From: Limnephilus marmoratus
Lineage: Eukaryota; Arthropoda; Insecta; Trichoptera; Limnephilidae
Assembly (NCBI GenBank): GCA_917880885.1
Contig: OU862922.1
Coordinates: 248,001-312,000 of the forward strand
Length of the DNA: 64,000 bases
Reading direction: 5' to 3'
Position 1 is the first letter of the stretch. The number at the start of each line of letters is the position of its first letter. Positions 45,422 to 57,888 of the stretch are shown piece by piece. The notes below the pieces were generated by a model. It ran no database searches and was not told where the DNA came from. It saw only the letters and a list, made by a program, of their open reading frames with translations. A program made the position numbers and the translations under genes.

Positions 45422-45885
45422 TTAAGAGGAAATCGGGCGGCGTTTTATCCACATAATTCCTATTTTACAAATCTCCTATCTAGATTTTCATATTAGTACA
45501 AATATTTTTGAATGTAAGGGGGCATACATTAATTACGTGAGCTCAAAAAGGGGGGGGGTCCAGTAAAATCTCACGTTACTTGAAAAAAATATACGAAGTG
45601 GCCGAAATTTATCTCATTAAGAGGGGGGGGGGTCTAGATTGAAAGAAAAACTGCTCACGTAATTAATGAATGCCCCCTAAATATAGATATCGACCACTAG
45701 CGGTGTCGCGACATTTTGCTTTTATTAATAAGTTGCTTATTATCAGTTAGGAACTCCAAAACTCCTTAAAACCGGGTGATTTAAATGGCACGAACAAACC
45801 AGACAAAGCATTAAAAAAACAGTAGAAAAATCTTAAAAATCGGCCCAGTTTTGGAGAAGAAAAATAGGGAATACAAAACCTCAAT
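45422..45885 (-). mobile_element. Unit B, copy 3 (diverged, with nested MITE)
   Basis: It again starts at TTAAGAGGAAAT and follows copy 2 (e.g. 'cgaccactagcggtg', 'ccagttttggagaagaaaaa'), then loses similarity after 'gaatacaaaacctcaattt'. A MITE splits it. No YqaJ sequence adjoins. Confidence 0.7.
45518..45677. mobile_element. Harbinger-like MITE, 160 bp, TAA target duplication
   Basis: 'gggggcatacattaattacg' and the inverse 'cgtaattaatgaatgccccc' form TIRs of about 25 bp, flanked by TAA at 45515-45517 and 45678-45680. A 3-bp TWA-type duplication points to PIF/Harbinger. Unit B copy 2 supplies the empty site ('acaTAAtatagat'). Confidence 0.85.
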
Positions 45886-46547
45886 TTACTAAAATATATT
45901 TATATAATTTTGCTTTCTAACACGTTCATTAAAATTGACATTATGTAATGTTTTGAAAACATTAAAAATTGTATTTACATTAAATATGTTCCTCACATCA
46001 TCCCCAGCCCTTCGGTAAAAAGCAAATAATAAATAATACTAACATGTTGCCACCCTTCATAATATATACCACCCGTATAATAAATTATTACATTTAATTT
46101 AAATCACGAATAGAAAATGCGTAGACCTTTAGTAGTTATTTAGCAGGTTGGTTGGTAGACCCAAAGACTTGACCTGTTTTGATAAAATTTATGGTGGGTT
46201 CATATTAGGCAGGTTGTGGTTGGGGTAATATCCCACAATTTACCGAAATGATTTATGATGATCATCGCCGGGCGACGGTGATACCCCACCGCAAGACAGT
46301 TAGACGAATGTTGGCATTAATCATAGCAATGAGCGGAACCAATCGGAGCATCATCACAACAGGCATACTCGTGTTCAGACACCGAGAAACAACTTCAAAA
46401 TTAGGATGAAAAAATGACAAGTCAATAATAATGGCTGAAATCTTTCATATTGATTTATTACACAGTGGTTAATGGTGTTAGAACTTTAATTTTTTTTTAA
46501 ATTTAGTTTCAGTATTTTCTTTTTTTACATGATAACAAGTATAGGTC
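45886..46547. other. Stretch without recognised genes
   Basis: Nothing recognised on either strand. Confidence 0.35.
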
Positions 46548-46664
46548 AATTTGAAAGGCGGGAATGGGTACTGCCGCCCCATTTTTGAATAACCAATACC
46601 CCTGCCACAGGTCACCTCAGTAGATCGTTACGTTTGGTGATTTAAGGGGTGCCCGGTTAAGGAT
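46548..46664 (-). repeat. Family A fragment, copy h
   Basis: Only the hairpin-distal end is present: 'ggtactgccgcccc', 'ccctgccacaggtcacctca', 'cgttacgtttggtga'. Confidence 0.75.
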
Positions 46665-47347
46665 GAATAAAACATTCTTAGCATATATGTATTTTAAATA
46701 TTTGGGACTTGAAGACTTCTTTTGTTGGCGCCCTTGCATCATTTACGTGCAAACTACAACAAAATTTCTTTAGTAAACAATAAATAGTCTTAATCTCAAG
46801 TGACCTCCCAGGTAAGTACGGTCCTGTATATTTTCCGCCTGTACAGAATATAATTAAAACAATATTATTTGTATATTTTAATACAGCATCACAAAAGGTC
46901 CATTGCACATATAGTTTTGTATTAGTGATCGACGAACCGGTGAATGCAATCTGTTAGCCATAAGTTGTTATAATAGTTCGTCTAGTCTGTAGTTAGAAGT
47001 ATCACAAGTGAAAAATGCAGTCACACGATTGTGTTACACCGGCCTCACCTACGATTGATTTTACGTGTTATTATCTTCGTAGATGCTGGACCTACTGAAC
47101 TACTCGTAGGTACTATGGACGGAGGCCGCAGAAGCAGGACAGGACACTGGCGCCTTGTCGAGGTCACGGGTACCCGACTCGAATAGACAAGGAGAATAAA
47201 ATGAGATGAGATGGTAATCTAATCCCTTAATGCAGTATCTGTTAATCTCAATGATTAAGACTATTTGAAACGTGAAGGAAAATTTCCAAATATCATCAAG
47301 GTTCATCAAGATTACAAGTTGTTTAATTTTTGTTGACGTCCTTACTA
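46665..47347. other. Stretch without recognised genes
   Basis: No domain or repeat family recognised. Confidence 0.35.
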
Positions 47348-47458
47348 TTTTTTTACAATAACTCCACACAGGAGGCCCTGACGAAAATAATTTCCCACAG
47401 GGCCTATATTATCTTTGAAGATGCTCTGTGGAGGGTCTTTACGAGAAGAGGAAGGAGT
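47348..47458 (+). repeat. Family A fragment, copy i (hairpin end only)
   Basis: It contains the T-run, 'actccacacaggaggccctg', the inner partner 'cagggcc' and 'gatgctctgtggagggtctt', then breaks off. Confidence 0.8.
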
Positions 47459-48540
47459 GAACATGGGTCTTGAAGAGACCCGTGTTGTAGGAGGAAGGAA
47501 ACACAGAGGCCGGCAAATCATTCCATAACCGAGCTGTTGAACTCGAATAGGCTTTGTGTTGTAATTATAACCTTCTGCTACGAATTAAGATATGATACCC
47601 TAGCTGGTTGCATACGGTTCTATTTGCGTGTTTAGATATTTTCTAAAATGGTAAGTATACGTCCTATTTAAATGTTTTCCTTTAAAATATGTTCAATTAA
47701 AATACTGTAAACAAGATTCAACCTTAAAATCAGAAATTGGTAATAAATAGATTATGAGAAATCTTCTTTGCAAACTTTGATACCTCATATCTCAGAACAA
47801 GGAAAAATGAAGTTAGAACCGTATCGAACTGAAGTGACGATTTGTTGAGATACCACAAAACTTTGTATAACTAACAATACTAACGACATCTATTGAAGGA
47901 TGTTGAAACTACACGACTAAACTATACACCACAACTAATAATTCAAGAATCATACCCCGATGCATTACACAATAATTTCATCACACAAATTTAATCTCGC
48001 AAGGAACAAGGAAAAGCAACGTTTGGAATTTCACGAAATCAAGTTGCTGCGATTATGGTGAGTAGGTGTGGTAGGTTCGACAGAGGTTGACAATCTCCCT
48101 ACAATTAGCACAATTAGCGGTGCTCAACTATAATTAATAAAGCCGTATTCGTCACGCTATTTCACGCAACGGAGAATGTCATCCTCGTAACGGAATTAGC
48201 GGACTTCACACTCACACCCTCCAGTATCTATACTAGTAGTATCGTAGAAATGTTCAGCGGTTTCAATACCTGCCACCTTTCGCAGTAATCTAATCGACAG
48301 AAATTGATATTTTGCGAGCGCTAACCGTGATGCGTGATTTTACAAATAATTTTATGACCCGTGGTAAAATTTTGGGCAATCTGTGGTTTCCATATGCAAA
48401 AATAACAATGGGAGTTATGGAGTCTTAACAATAACACAAACGTAGAAATACACAAAAAAAAATTTTTTTGTGAAGAACTCTGTACTGTTCAGCTAAGTCA
48501 GAGATTTCAAGACACTTTTAAAAATAGTAATAAAACAATA
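47459..48540. other. Stretch without recognised genes
   Basis: No coding motif, TIR or family member was recognised. Confidence 0.4.
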
Positions 48541-48970
48541 TTTTTTTACATTAGCTTCACACAGGAGACACTGAGGCAAAAAAATCACTCAAGGCCTGTG
48601 TCATCTTTGGGGACGCTGTGTGGAGGGTCTTTTCAGGGAAAGGGAGGGGAGGAAGTACTGAGGAGGAGAAAGGTGTGAGGGGTGGGCAGGAATCTAGGGG
48701 CCAATGTGTCCGTGAGTGATAGACGTATGAATCCATTCTTTCCACTGTGGTGCAATGGGTGAAATGGATTTAGCTTGAATCTAGTTTAGATTTCCCTCAA
48801 AAAGTCTCTCCCGATCTGGCCCGCCACGCGGTAGTTGAACAAATGCATTCGCCGCCAAGACCCAGACACTCATCCCATGAACCCGGGCAACCCTGCTAAG
48901 TCACCAAACGTAGAGAACCACTTGGGGTGACATACGGCAGGGGTGTCGGTTATAAAATAAATGATTCCCG
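48541..48970 (+). repeat. Family A repeat, copy j (nearly full length)
   Basis: It runs from 'tttttttacattagcttc' through the hairpin and the 'tctcccgatctggcccgcc' block to 'aatgattcccggaaa'. Confidence 0.87.
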
Positions 48971-49360
48971 GAAAATACTGAGCAAATAATATTAAATCGT
49001 ATCTTGTTTGTTAGAGTAAAAATCATTATTGCAAAGCTACATAGCTCGTGATGGGACTGACCCGCGTAAAATAGTTGCAATGACCCTGAAATTCCAGACA
49101 GACAAGTGAAAATTTTATGACGAGACATCTCACCGTTCAAGAGTATTGGCTGCTTGAGATTTCTTCTATTATAGTTGTATCTCGAGTTGCAAAATCGCTC
49201 AGATTGGTGTAACGAATGCGAATGGATGTAATAAGTCATCACACCGGATCGATAATGATCGAGAATAGCAACTAGGTTTCTAGTATTATGAGTGGCATTA
49301 TCTAGTGTCGTAAGCCAATCAGCATTATTATTACCACAACTGTGCTTCTCCACTTTCATG

Positions 49361-50274
49361 ACACACACTGTGAATCAATTACCAATTTGCCCCATCACGA
49401 TCCTGTGCCTGTTAGGATATTACACACACTGTGAATCAATTACCAATTTGCCCCATCACGATCCTGTGCCTGTTAGGATATTACACACACTGTGAATCAA
49501 TTACCAATTTGCCCCATCACGATCCTGTGCCTGTTAGGATATTACACACACTGTGAATCAATTACCAATTTGCCCCATCACGATCCTGTGCCTGTTAGGA
49601 TATTACACACACTGTGAATCAATTACCAATTTGCCCCATCACGATCCTGTGCCTGTTAGGATATTACACACACTGTGAATCAATTACCAATTTGCCCCAT
49701 CACGATCCTGTGCCTGTTAGGATATTACACACACTGTGAATCAATTACCAATTTGCCCCATCACGATCCTGTGCCTGTTAGGATATTACACACACTGTGA
49801 ATCAATTACCAATTTGCCCCATCACGATCCTGTGCCTGTTAGGATATTACACACACTGTGAATCAATTACCAATTTGCCCCATCACGATCCTGTGCCTGT
49901 TAGGATATTACACACACTGTGAATCAATTACCAATTTGCCCCATCACGATCCTGTGCCTGTTAGGATATTACACACACTGTGAATCAATTACCAATTTGC
50001 CCCATCACGATCCTGTGCCTGTTAGGATATTACACACACTGTGAATCAATTACCAATTTGCCCCATCACGATCCTGTGCCTGTTAGGATATTACACACAC
50101 TGTGAATCAATTACCAATTTGCCCCATCACGATCCTGTGCCTGTTAGGATATTACACACACTGTGAATCAATTACCAATTTGCCCCATCACGATCCTGTG
50201 CCTGTTAGGATATTACACACACTGTGAATCAATTACCAATTTGCCCCATCACGATCCTGTGCCTGTTAGGATAT
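49361..50274. repeat. Minisatellite, 61-bp unit, about 15 copies
   Basis: The unit contains 'acacacactgtgaatcaatt', 'accaatttgccccatcacg' and 'atcctgtgcctgttaggata'. 914 bp of array divided by 61 gives 14.98 units, and no differences between units were seen by eye. Complete homogeneity implies recent expansion or active homogenisation. The unit length is not a multiple of three, so the array does not encode a repeat protein. Immediately downstream is the flank of family A copy k. Confidence 0.97.
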
Positions 50275-50310
50275 TTTTGAAGTGGTTAGATTATATTTCC
50301 ATGGGGCTAC

Positions 50311-50664
50311 TTTTTTTTACATTAATTCCACACCGGAGAGGCCCTGAGGAAAATAATTCCCCTCAGGGCCTACGTATCTTTGGGATGCTGTGTGGAAGAT
50401 CTTTTTAGGAAAAAAAGAGGGGAAGTTCTAGGAAGGAAAAAAGTATGAGGGGTCAGTGTGTCCAGGAGTGACGCACGAATCCGTGATGTTCCGAGAGAGC
50501 ACTACTAAAGAAGTCAAAACGTCTCCCTCAACCAGTCTCTCCCGGTCAGGTCTGCCACGCAGTTGTTGGGTAGACGCATCCGCGGCCAAGACCCGGACAA
50601 ACCTTACCTCATGAACCCGCGCACCCCTGCTAAGTTACCAAACGTAGTGAACCACTTGGGGTGT
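50311..50664 (+). repeat. Family A repeat, copy k
   Basis: Full hairpin end ('ccctgaggaaaataatt', 'ccctcagggcc') to 'aaccacttggggtg'. The 35 bp ahead of it (50276-50310) match, inverted, the sequence beyond copy d. It forms an inverted pair with copy l 130 bp away. Confidence 0.87.
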
Positions 50665-50791
50665 TACTACTAAAGTGTTGCACCCGCGACGCATGAGTGG
50701 ACTTATGACCCTTTGACAAAATCGACCACCAAACGGCCGATATTAAAAAAAAACTCTAGAAGCTTGAGTTTCTTTTTTGACAAAGCATCTT

Positions 50792-51066
50792 TGCCATAGG
50801 TCACCCCAAGTGGTTCGCTACGTTTGGTGACTTAGCGGGGGTGCCCGCGTTCATGGGGTGAGGTTTGTCTAGGTCTTGGAGGCGGATGACCAGGACACTG
50901 TACCCCAGATTCTTACCCACCCCTTAAACCCTTTTCCTTCCCAGAACTCTGCTCTCCTTCCTTTCCTTAAAAAAACCCTCCACACAGCATCCCCAAAGAT
51001 GACATAGGCCCTGAGGGAAATTATTTTCCTCAGGGCCTCCCGTGTGGAGCTCATGTACAAAAAAAA
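50792..51066 (-). repeat. Family A repeat, copy l (internally deleted)
   Basis: It starts within 'gccataggtcaccccaagtg' and has lost about 170 bp after 'cttggaggcggatga'. It ends with an intact nested hairpin: outer arms 50978-50987 and 51040-51049, inner arms 51007-51016 and 51028-51037. Confidence 0.87.
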
Positions 51067-52109
51067 TGTTTAAAAATTCGGAAAAGATTATTTGTAATCA
51101 GAACTGCTCTTTTATACGCAGAAGTGTCGACAATGACTTTGGCGTCAGTAAAAACTAAAACGAAAGCTTTTAACAATGCCGATTTTCCTCCTCATTTAAC
51201 AATCAATTCGCCAGAGGCCCTAATGAGATATGACGAGCCGGGTAACTCCGGTAACGCGTCACCGAATTATATTCGTAATCGGTAATGGCAATGGACACTG
51301 AATAGAAAATTCATAGAAATTTAATCTATATACTGATTTGAACGAAAACCTCTATCTTCAAATAATGAAAGATCGAATTTGATGAAAAGATTTGAATTCC
51401 CTTCAGCCTCACAATCTACCCCAATTGGAGATGCCATTGTTTCACTGGCTGCAAGCATGCGAGACTCTTGACTTTTGGACGGTGTTGAGCCCCAGATAAG
51501 TAAAGTTTAATCAAGTTCACCCGAAGTAAGGAAAATTGATCTTACATAGACACGCGACGCACTTCTGTCGGTTTAACTCTTCAGTGGTAATTGTAATGGT
51601 ACGGTAAATGTGCCCGCAACACTTTCACTCGCAAAATCAATCAATCGATCAACAGAGCGAAAAAACAGTCGCGGGAAGGTTACGGGTTACGCGCGATTCA
51701 TTCTGCCCAGAGAAAAACCATACAGCCCCGAGACAGGATTTAGGGAAAAGCGGATCCAAATTAGTCTAAATAGTATCACGTCTGGTCTAAAAAATCACAC
51801 TAATGCTAATTGGGATTAATCAATTTGATTAACAGAGAAAATATTTAAAATTCCCACGGCTAATAACAACCGAATAATGTTGTTTGAGTTTAGGGTTTTG
51901 TTTTCTTCCCTTTTAACCAATGTTGCGACTTGAGTCTTCATCATCGGAGCAGAGGGTAAGGCGCGATTGTAGTAGAATATATGCATGCCAACGTCCTCTC
52001 TATTATGCTCTCAACATCTTTCGGCTAAATATACTACCGACATCTGTCGGATAAACAACCTCTAATGACTTCTATCTTCACCAAAGCCATATAATATAAA
52101 GGTGTCTTA
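51067..52109. other. Stretch with only a SINE scrap
   Basis: 51400-51473 is a fragment of SINE family S ('cttcagcctcacaatctacc', 'ggagatgccattgtttcact'). A short frame at 51.61-51.82 kb on plus has no domain. Nothing else was recognised. Confidence 0.5.
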
Positions 52110-52616
52110 TAGCTTGAACTATAAATTTAAAAGATATAAAAACGAGGAAATATTTTTCACTTTACACCGCTTTTCCCTTTAAAACATTTACTTTTGTAGC
52201 GTCATATTGCAAATTTTAGATTTTTTAAATATTTATTTACACATTGTAGAAACAAAACAGAATATTGAATACAGTGATAAAACCATTTACATTACATGTA
52301 TTAAATATTTCATAGGTGGTACCTGCGATAGGTTTTCTTGGTATACATCTTGGTAGGTACATTTATAAATAAACCGGATGACTTCGATGGTATAGTTCAG
52401 ATAAATATTATAGAAGGTATGTAGAGCATTGTTTATTCCGAAGTAGTTGTACAGTGTTTGAGTCTTGTTTAAATGAGCACCAAAGGTAATATCTCCAAAT
52501 ATCCCTAAACGCCAGATTACAAGAAGTCTGCAGTGTGGCTCAAGTAAAGATTTTTTACAAAAAAAAACTCTATAAAATAATATTACAGCAGAGGAAGCAC
52601 TAACAGCAAATAGCAT
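52110..52616 (-). mobile_element. Probable LINE 3' remnant (RT C-terminus plus 3' UTR)
   Basis: A 109-codon minus-strand frame (52616-52287) contains HCRLLVIWRLGIFGD and AHLNKTQTLYNYF. This resembles the LINE tail pattern in which 'LLRYGIxxWG' is followed by 'HLNKxxxLQ'. The following 180 bp, with a 'tatttatttacaca' tract, recur at 61280-61525. The protein resemblance is weak; the DNA repeat is clear. Confidence 0.45.
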
Positions 52617-53735
52617 AACTGTAAGAGGTATTTCAAAACGGACGTGTCTTAAGTAGTAATCTCATTTAAGGCAAAATATTAAAAGAAGTAGCATTTACTT
52701 TAAATAATTAAAAGCCGATTACTTAAATTATACAAACATTTTTCGCAATTTCCCCTCAACACGTAAATGATTGATGGGAACTCTGTATTCACCGTATTCA
52801 AAACATCCCAGCAATACAGAAATGATCTACAAGAAAAACAAGACATTATAAAAATAGGGCACTAATGACCCGTTGAAGAGACAGAAACCTAGTTTTGCTG
52901 TCCTTGTTGTTTACGTTCGTTAAAAGTAATGTATACGTGATGGCCCTTCATCACACCGTGAAATAGCCGTTACCGTATTACGTTCGCTCGCGCGTGAACT
53001 GGCGGTATGTTACCAGTTCCCACCTCCACCGGATAACTGATTACCTGATAAAGTTGGTGGCTAGTATTCCTCGGCGCTTTTCACGCCGCTAATGCGAATT
53101 GATGGCTAATTCCCTTTTAGAAAATTACCCACTGGAATCGAATTATTCTTCATTCATTTATTTAAGTCGTAAATCAGACCCCGAGCGGCGTAAGACTGCC
53201 ATAAAAACTAAAAGAAATTATGCGCCTTTAAAAACAACCACAAAAATGACCTTGTAAAAATAGACGAAGACTTCGGTTTCCGATTGATTTTGATTTGCAA
53301 ATGTGTTGCGTAGTAGATTTATGTGGAATTGAAGATGCCTACTATTCATTTTAGTCGATAAATGGTTTGCAGGTGTTGTCAAAATGCTGTTTTTTGTTAA
53401 TTTGTATGCTATACAATTCTCGTTTATTTAACATTAGTTAATTAACCGGTTCATGACGGTAAGACCGAAAAACCAGACAAAAGCACATATTAAAGATCCC
53501 TTAATGCAACACAAACTGGAAATTCGACTTACCCAACTCAACAACTCACAACTTCAAAACTAAAATCAATAAATAACATTCACAGAATAAATATTACTTT
53601 ACACAGACTGGCTACTTCCCCTTCCTCTCCCTCCCACCATCCCATCGCCTTGGACTATTGTAACTCTTTTATTTATTTCATATTCACTAATAATTAAGAA
53701 ACATCAGTGAAAACTTTTGTTGTACATGTTTTACT
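52617..53735. other. Stretch without recognised genes
   Basis: A GC-richer block at about 52980-53090 has no credible frame or splice sites. Confidence 0.4.
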
Positions 53736-54446
53736 AAAGGGTGATTCCATTATCGCGGGTTGCAACATTTAGACGCATATAAAGATATGTATATATAAAG
53801 ATATATTCTTAATGATAAAACCTAAAACATTTTTAATGAAATTATTATTGGAAGAGCTACATTTTAACGTGTTTGCTTTTTATTAGTTTATAAGAATTTT
53901 ATTGAAATATTTAAATAGTCAGGAGAGAGGTTCAAACTGCGATCGCGGGTGCAACCAATTTGGCCCACCCTTTCCAGATCATAACACAAAACCACAAAGT
54001 CTGTTAATTGTGATACATTTATTATGTTCTGCCTTGATATTTCGTAAGGCGTTAAACCAATCAACTAAAAAATAAACAAATATATAGAAAACTAAAACAA
54101 GCAATGAATTATTAGCTTTTCAAGCAATCGCGGGTGCAACATTAAATTATCGCTGGTGCAACTCGTCTAGTTTAAGTGTATATAAACATCAATAAACCCT
54201 GATAGAGGAACGAAATAAGAAATCCAACAATGCTTACTACTGATCAGTACGCTTCTTGGTCATTTATGTTAATTATTTATTTTCGGTTACGTCAAAATTT
54301 GCCGAAAATTCTACGAACATATTATATTCATCAATCCTTTTCAAAAACAAAAAATTGTTTTTTTTCTTATTTTGTAGAATTTCTTTTTATATTTTGTAAT
54401 TTGTAAGAGGTTCCAAATTGTTATCATCCCAATCACTTTCTCTTTC

Positions 54447-54448
<2 letters not shown>

Positions 54449-54514
<66 letters not shown>

Positions 54515-54917
54515 GTGAATAACCGCACAGGAATCTCCACTGCTCCCGTCTGAAGCCAGTGAGACTATGGCATCCCCAATTGGGGTATGTTGTGAGGCTG
54601 AAGGTAGTGGGGAGGGGAAGGAGGTGGGGAAGAGGAGGGTTGGGAAGTACCTGGCTATTCAGATCTGGTCACCAAACACGGCTAAAGCCATTTTCAAGCA
54701 ACGTTTCAATTCTGAATGGTGGTCTTACACCAGGGCGATACTGATAGTATCTTCCACTCTGGAACATGCCGCAAATATACTATATATATTATTTTAAATG
54801 AATTAATTGTGAAATAACACAAATTAATCAAATAAAATTTATTTGCGCATGCCGGGTTCGAACCCGCGACCTCCGGACTGTGAGTCAAGAGTCTTACCCA
54901 CTGGACTACGGAGGTCG
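54449..54917 (-). mobile_element. tRNA-derived SINE (family S), full-length copy
   Basis: The minus-strand head 'gacctccgtagtccagtggg' carries an A box (TAGTCCAGTGG) and a perfect B box GGTTCGAACCC near 54850-54860. The 'aaataaattttatttgatt' linker follows, then a unique body of about 330 bp, 'ctcactggcttcagacggg', and a 63-nt poly(A) (poly-T on plus at 54449-54511). Pol III transcription from the internal promoter and LINE-mediated retroposition are expected. The long unbroken tail makes it the youngest copy in the window. Confidence 0.92.
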
Positions 54918-55635
54918 TCAGTGGTAATTTTCGGAGATTTCAAAACAATGTGCATTTTAGACGAGACAGTGAGGTTCGCGCCACGGAAATGCTATCGCCG
55001 TCTTCAGATTGAAAGATATGTTTTGATTGAATGCCTGATTTATTTTTCAGCCCTTCCCATTTATCATCCAAAGTGACCATCTTTTTTTAACTGCTTTTTT
55101 TTATATGAAGAAGATGTTTCAGAGAGACTGCGTGCCAAATCGTAGAATTTCAATAAAAAAGCTGAATATAATATAAACACACTTATTAAATATAAATCAC
55201 TAGTAATACACAGCATATATTATTATTGAAGGCATAGAAAACAATAAAATATATGATAAATCATACAATAAGGGTAGTTGCCAAAGAGTTGCACCCGCGA
55301 TTCTAACAACACAATCGGGGGTGCAACCAATTTGAGTCAACGTTTATTTCAATTCAGCTAACATTATACTCTTAAAAACTTTTTATTCATGTTTGCCTGT
55401 GATTTCTTCTTACTTTTACAAAGTTTCAAAACGTTAGCACATAGGTTCCCAACCTTTTTTTGCCCACCGCCCACTTTGAGAATATTTTTTTTTCTAGCGC
55501 CCCCCAACTCGTAAATCTGAAAGAGCAATTTGTCGTCACGATTATATTTACCAATGGTGGCGGGGGGGGGGGAGATAGGATGGGGCAAGATGCGTTTTAT
55601 TTTTATTTTTTATTGTATATTTTATTTGGTGACCG

Positions 55636-55809
55636 GCCAACTCAGAATGAAACCAACTCAGAAGCACCTCATAAAGGTCATTAAAGAGTGATGATAAAAA
55701 AAATATTGATTAAGTTAGGTTAGGATTACCGGCAATTTTAAATGTATTTTTTCATAGCTTTTAATGACCTTTCTGAGGTGTTTCTGAGATGGTTTAATTC
55801 TGAGTTGGC
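55636..55809. mobile_element. MITE, 174 bp, about 52-bp TIRs
   Basis: 'gccaactcagaatgaaacca' at the left and its near-complement 'atggtttaattctgagttggc'-type sequence at the right extend over about 52 bp ('aaaggtcattaaa' in both). No clear TSD; superfamily unknown. Confidence 0.75.
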
Positions 55810-57292
55810 ATGGAACCGTTCTGAATTTTTTTTTTCTTGGGTTTTATTGCTCAGAAAAATTACACTTGTGCAGTAATTCACGTGACACGCTACAGTGGTA
55901 TTGTAGACCAATTTCCGTGTTTTGACGTCTAACTTTCCCTTTACCCTGCTTTTCTTTTTCATTTTAATCTTTTCTGCAATTTTTTAATTTAACATTTCAA
56001 AGTCAGTGTTTAGTTTTAATTTGTTATAGATTATGATTCCCGAGTATTTAATTTCTTCTACTTCTTCAATATTTTGATTTTCTATATTAAGGGTAGTAAT
56101 TTCGTTGAGTTTCTTCTCTAATACCATGAATTTACTTTTAGTTACATTTATTTTCAGTTTATTCGAAGAAAAAAAAACTTTAATATATAATATAGAAGTG
56201 TTCTTTAAAAAAAAGCTTTTTTTGACAATGCATCTCCGATATTATTTGGTATAATATATAAAAGTGTGTCATCAGCAAAAGTTTTATAGAACAGTACTTT
56301 AGGCACTTCACTATATCATTAATATATATACTTAATAAATAGGAGCGGTCCCAATACAGATCCTTGAGGAACTCCGAGGTTTACTGTTGTTCTTCAGATA
56401 TAGCATCTCCAATTTTGTTTCTTTCCTTTCTATTTTTATTTTTATTATTAGTATTTCTCTGTCTATCGTTTCAAAAACACGTCTAAAATCCAAGAACACT
56501 ACTATTGTATTTTTCTTCTGATCCATACTGGTTTTCCATTATGAATATTTGTTTCTAAACCCTGCTGTTTTACAAGAATGTTATTTTTTTCAATAAATTT
56601 TCTCATCTCTTCTTTAACTATGGATTCTAGTATTTGTTCATATGTAGGTTATCCATTTATTTTTCTGAGATCTTCGAAATTTTTAGCATTTATTATTTTG
56701 GGCACTGGAGTTATTATGGAAGTTTTCCACGACTGCGGAAAAATTCCCTTTAACACAGATTAATTTATTAGTGCAACTACTTAAATTTAATTATGCCTAT
56801 AGTAATTTCAGACGTCGATGATTTTTGCGTCATTGTATTAAAATTTTTCATTAAATACTCACTGTTACCTGAAAATATTATTATTCTCTCTTCTTTCCGA
56901 TGATTGAGAAGAAGTATCTGTGAATAATGAAATACTCTTATTTATGTTTTCGACACTTAGTATTAAATTTGGCTATTTTAGTTTTATCATCTTCAACTCC
57001 ATCGGGAACCGAACTTCCTTAATGTTTTCCCTCTGTTTGCCACTTATAATTTCTTTAAGTGTAGTCCACATTTTTCTTGAATCTCTTCGAGAGGTAATAA
57101 TTTTTAGCCTCGAATACGAATTTTTGGTATGTTTTATTTCTGTACTTATACATGTTTCTAAGTTTCTTACAGGTTTCCCACCTTTCTTCTGGAAATTGTA
57201 TTTTACAGGCTTTATAAACTGTATCCCTTTGTTTTTTAGAAGATTTAGGGATTTCATAGGTATACTATTTATTTGTATCTTTTAATATACTA

Positions 57293-57870
57293 CTAGCTGG
57301 TTCCCAGCATGCGTTGATATACCATTTTTAAAGAAATAAATTGTTTCCCTGTTCCCCTCCCGCATTTCCTTCCCCTCCCGCGTTCCCTTTCCACCTTCCC
57401 CGCCTACCCCCTCCCCTCTTCCACTTCACCGTCCGGCCAATCCCCCTACCGCGTTTCATATAACAGTCCCAGTACATTCAGTTTTCAAACATTTCGCGTG
57501 CCTCCTATTACAATTTTTTTATTCAAATTTTCGCTTTTCATTCAAAACAAATATTCATTTTTATATATTATAAGAACAATCAATCAAATTTGGTACCTAA
57601 CGTAGGTATCTATTTAAAATATCTATAATTTAAATAACCCATAGATCATTCTTTTTTTACAAAAAAAAACGTTCGAAAACACAATTCAATTTCGTCAAAC
57701 GCGCGAACTGTCAAACGTGTGAAGTTAAAATAGTCGTTAAGTTTTCTGAAATTATCCAATTTTCTGAGCAATTTTCTTAAATTTTCTTCCCGTAAGAACC
57801 TTCTACAAAGTATTGGGAAACTTTAAAAAAAAGTGAAATGAAGGCGTGACCAAGGGAAACAGGATTTCAT
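57293..57870 (-). mobile_element. Helitron, 3' portion (first of two)
   Basis: The minus-strand 3' end is GGGAACCAGCTAG followed by T; C-rich 'cccctcccgcgttcc' blocks follow on plus. Similarity to the second copy stops near 57.84 kb and the 5' TC end is missing. Confidence 0.7.
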
Positions 57871-57888
57871 TTTATATAAATATAAATA

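Noticed and set aside
49361..50274. CRISPR-like array of regular repeats
   Set aside because: Units are contiguous 61-mers with no variable spacers, the DNA is eukaryotic, and there are no cas genes.
49292..50408. Frames reading through the minisatellite ends
   Set aside because: The 61-bp unit is not a multiple of three, so the frame changes every unit and closes inside the array.
52287..52616. 109-codon frame as a possible chemoreceptor (hydrophobic, Tyr/Leu-rich)
   Set aside because: The HLNKTQTLYN block and the duplicated downstream DNA fit a LINE tail better; no acceptor or conserved receptor motif.
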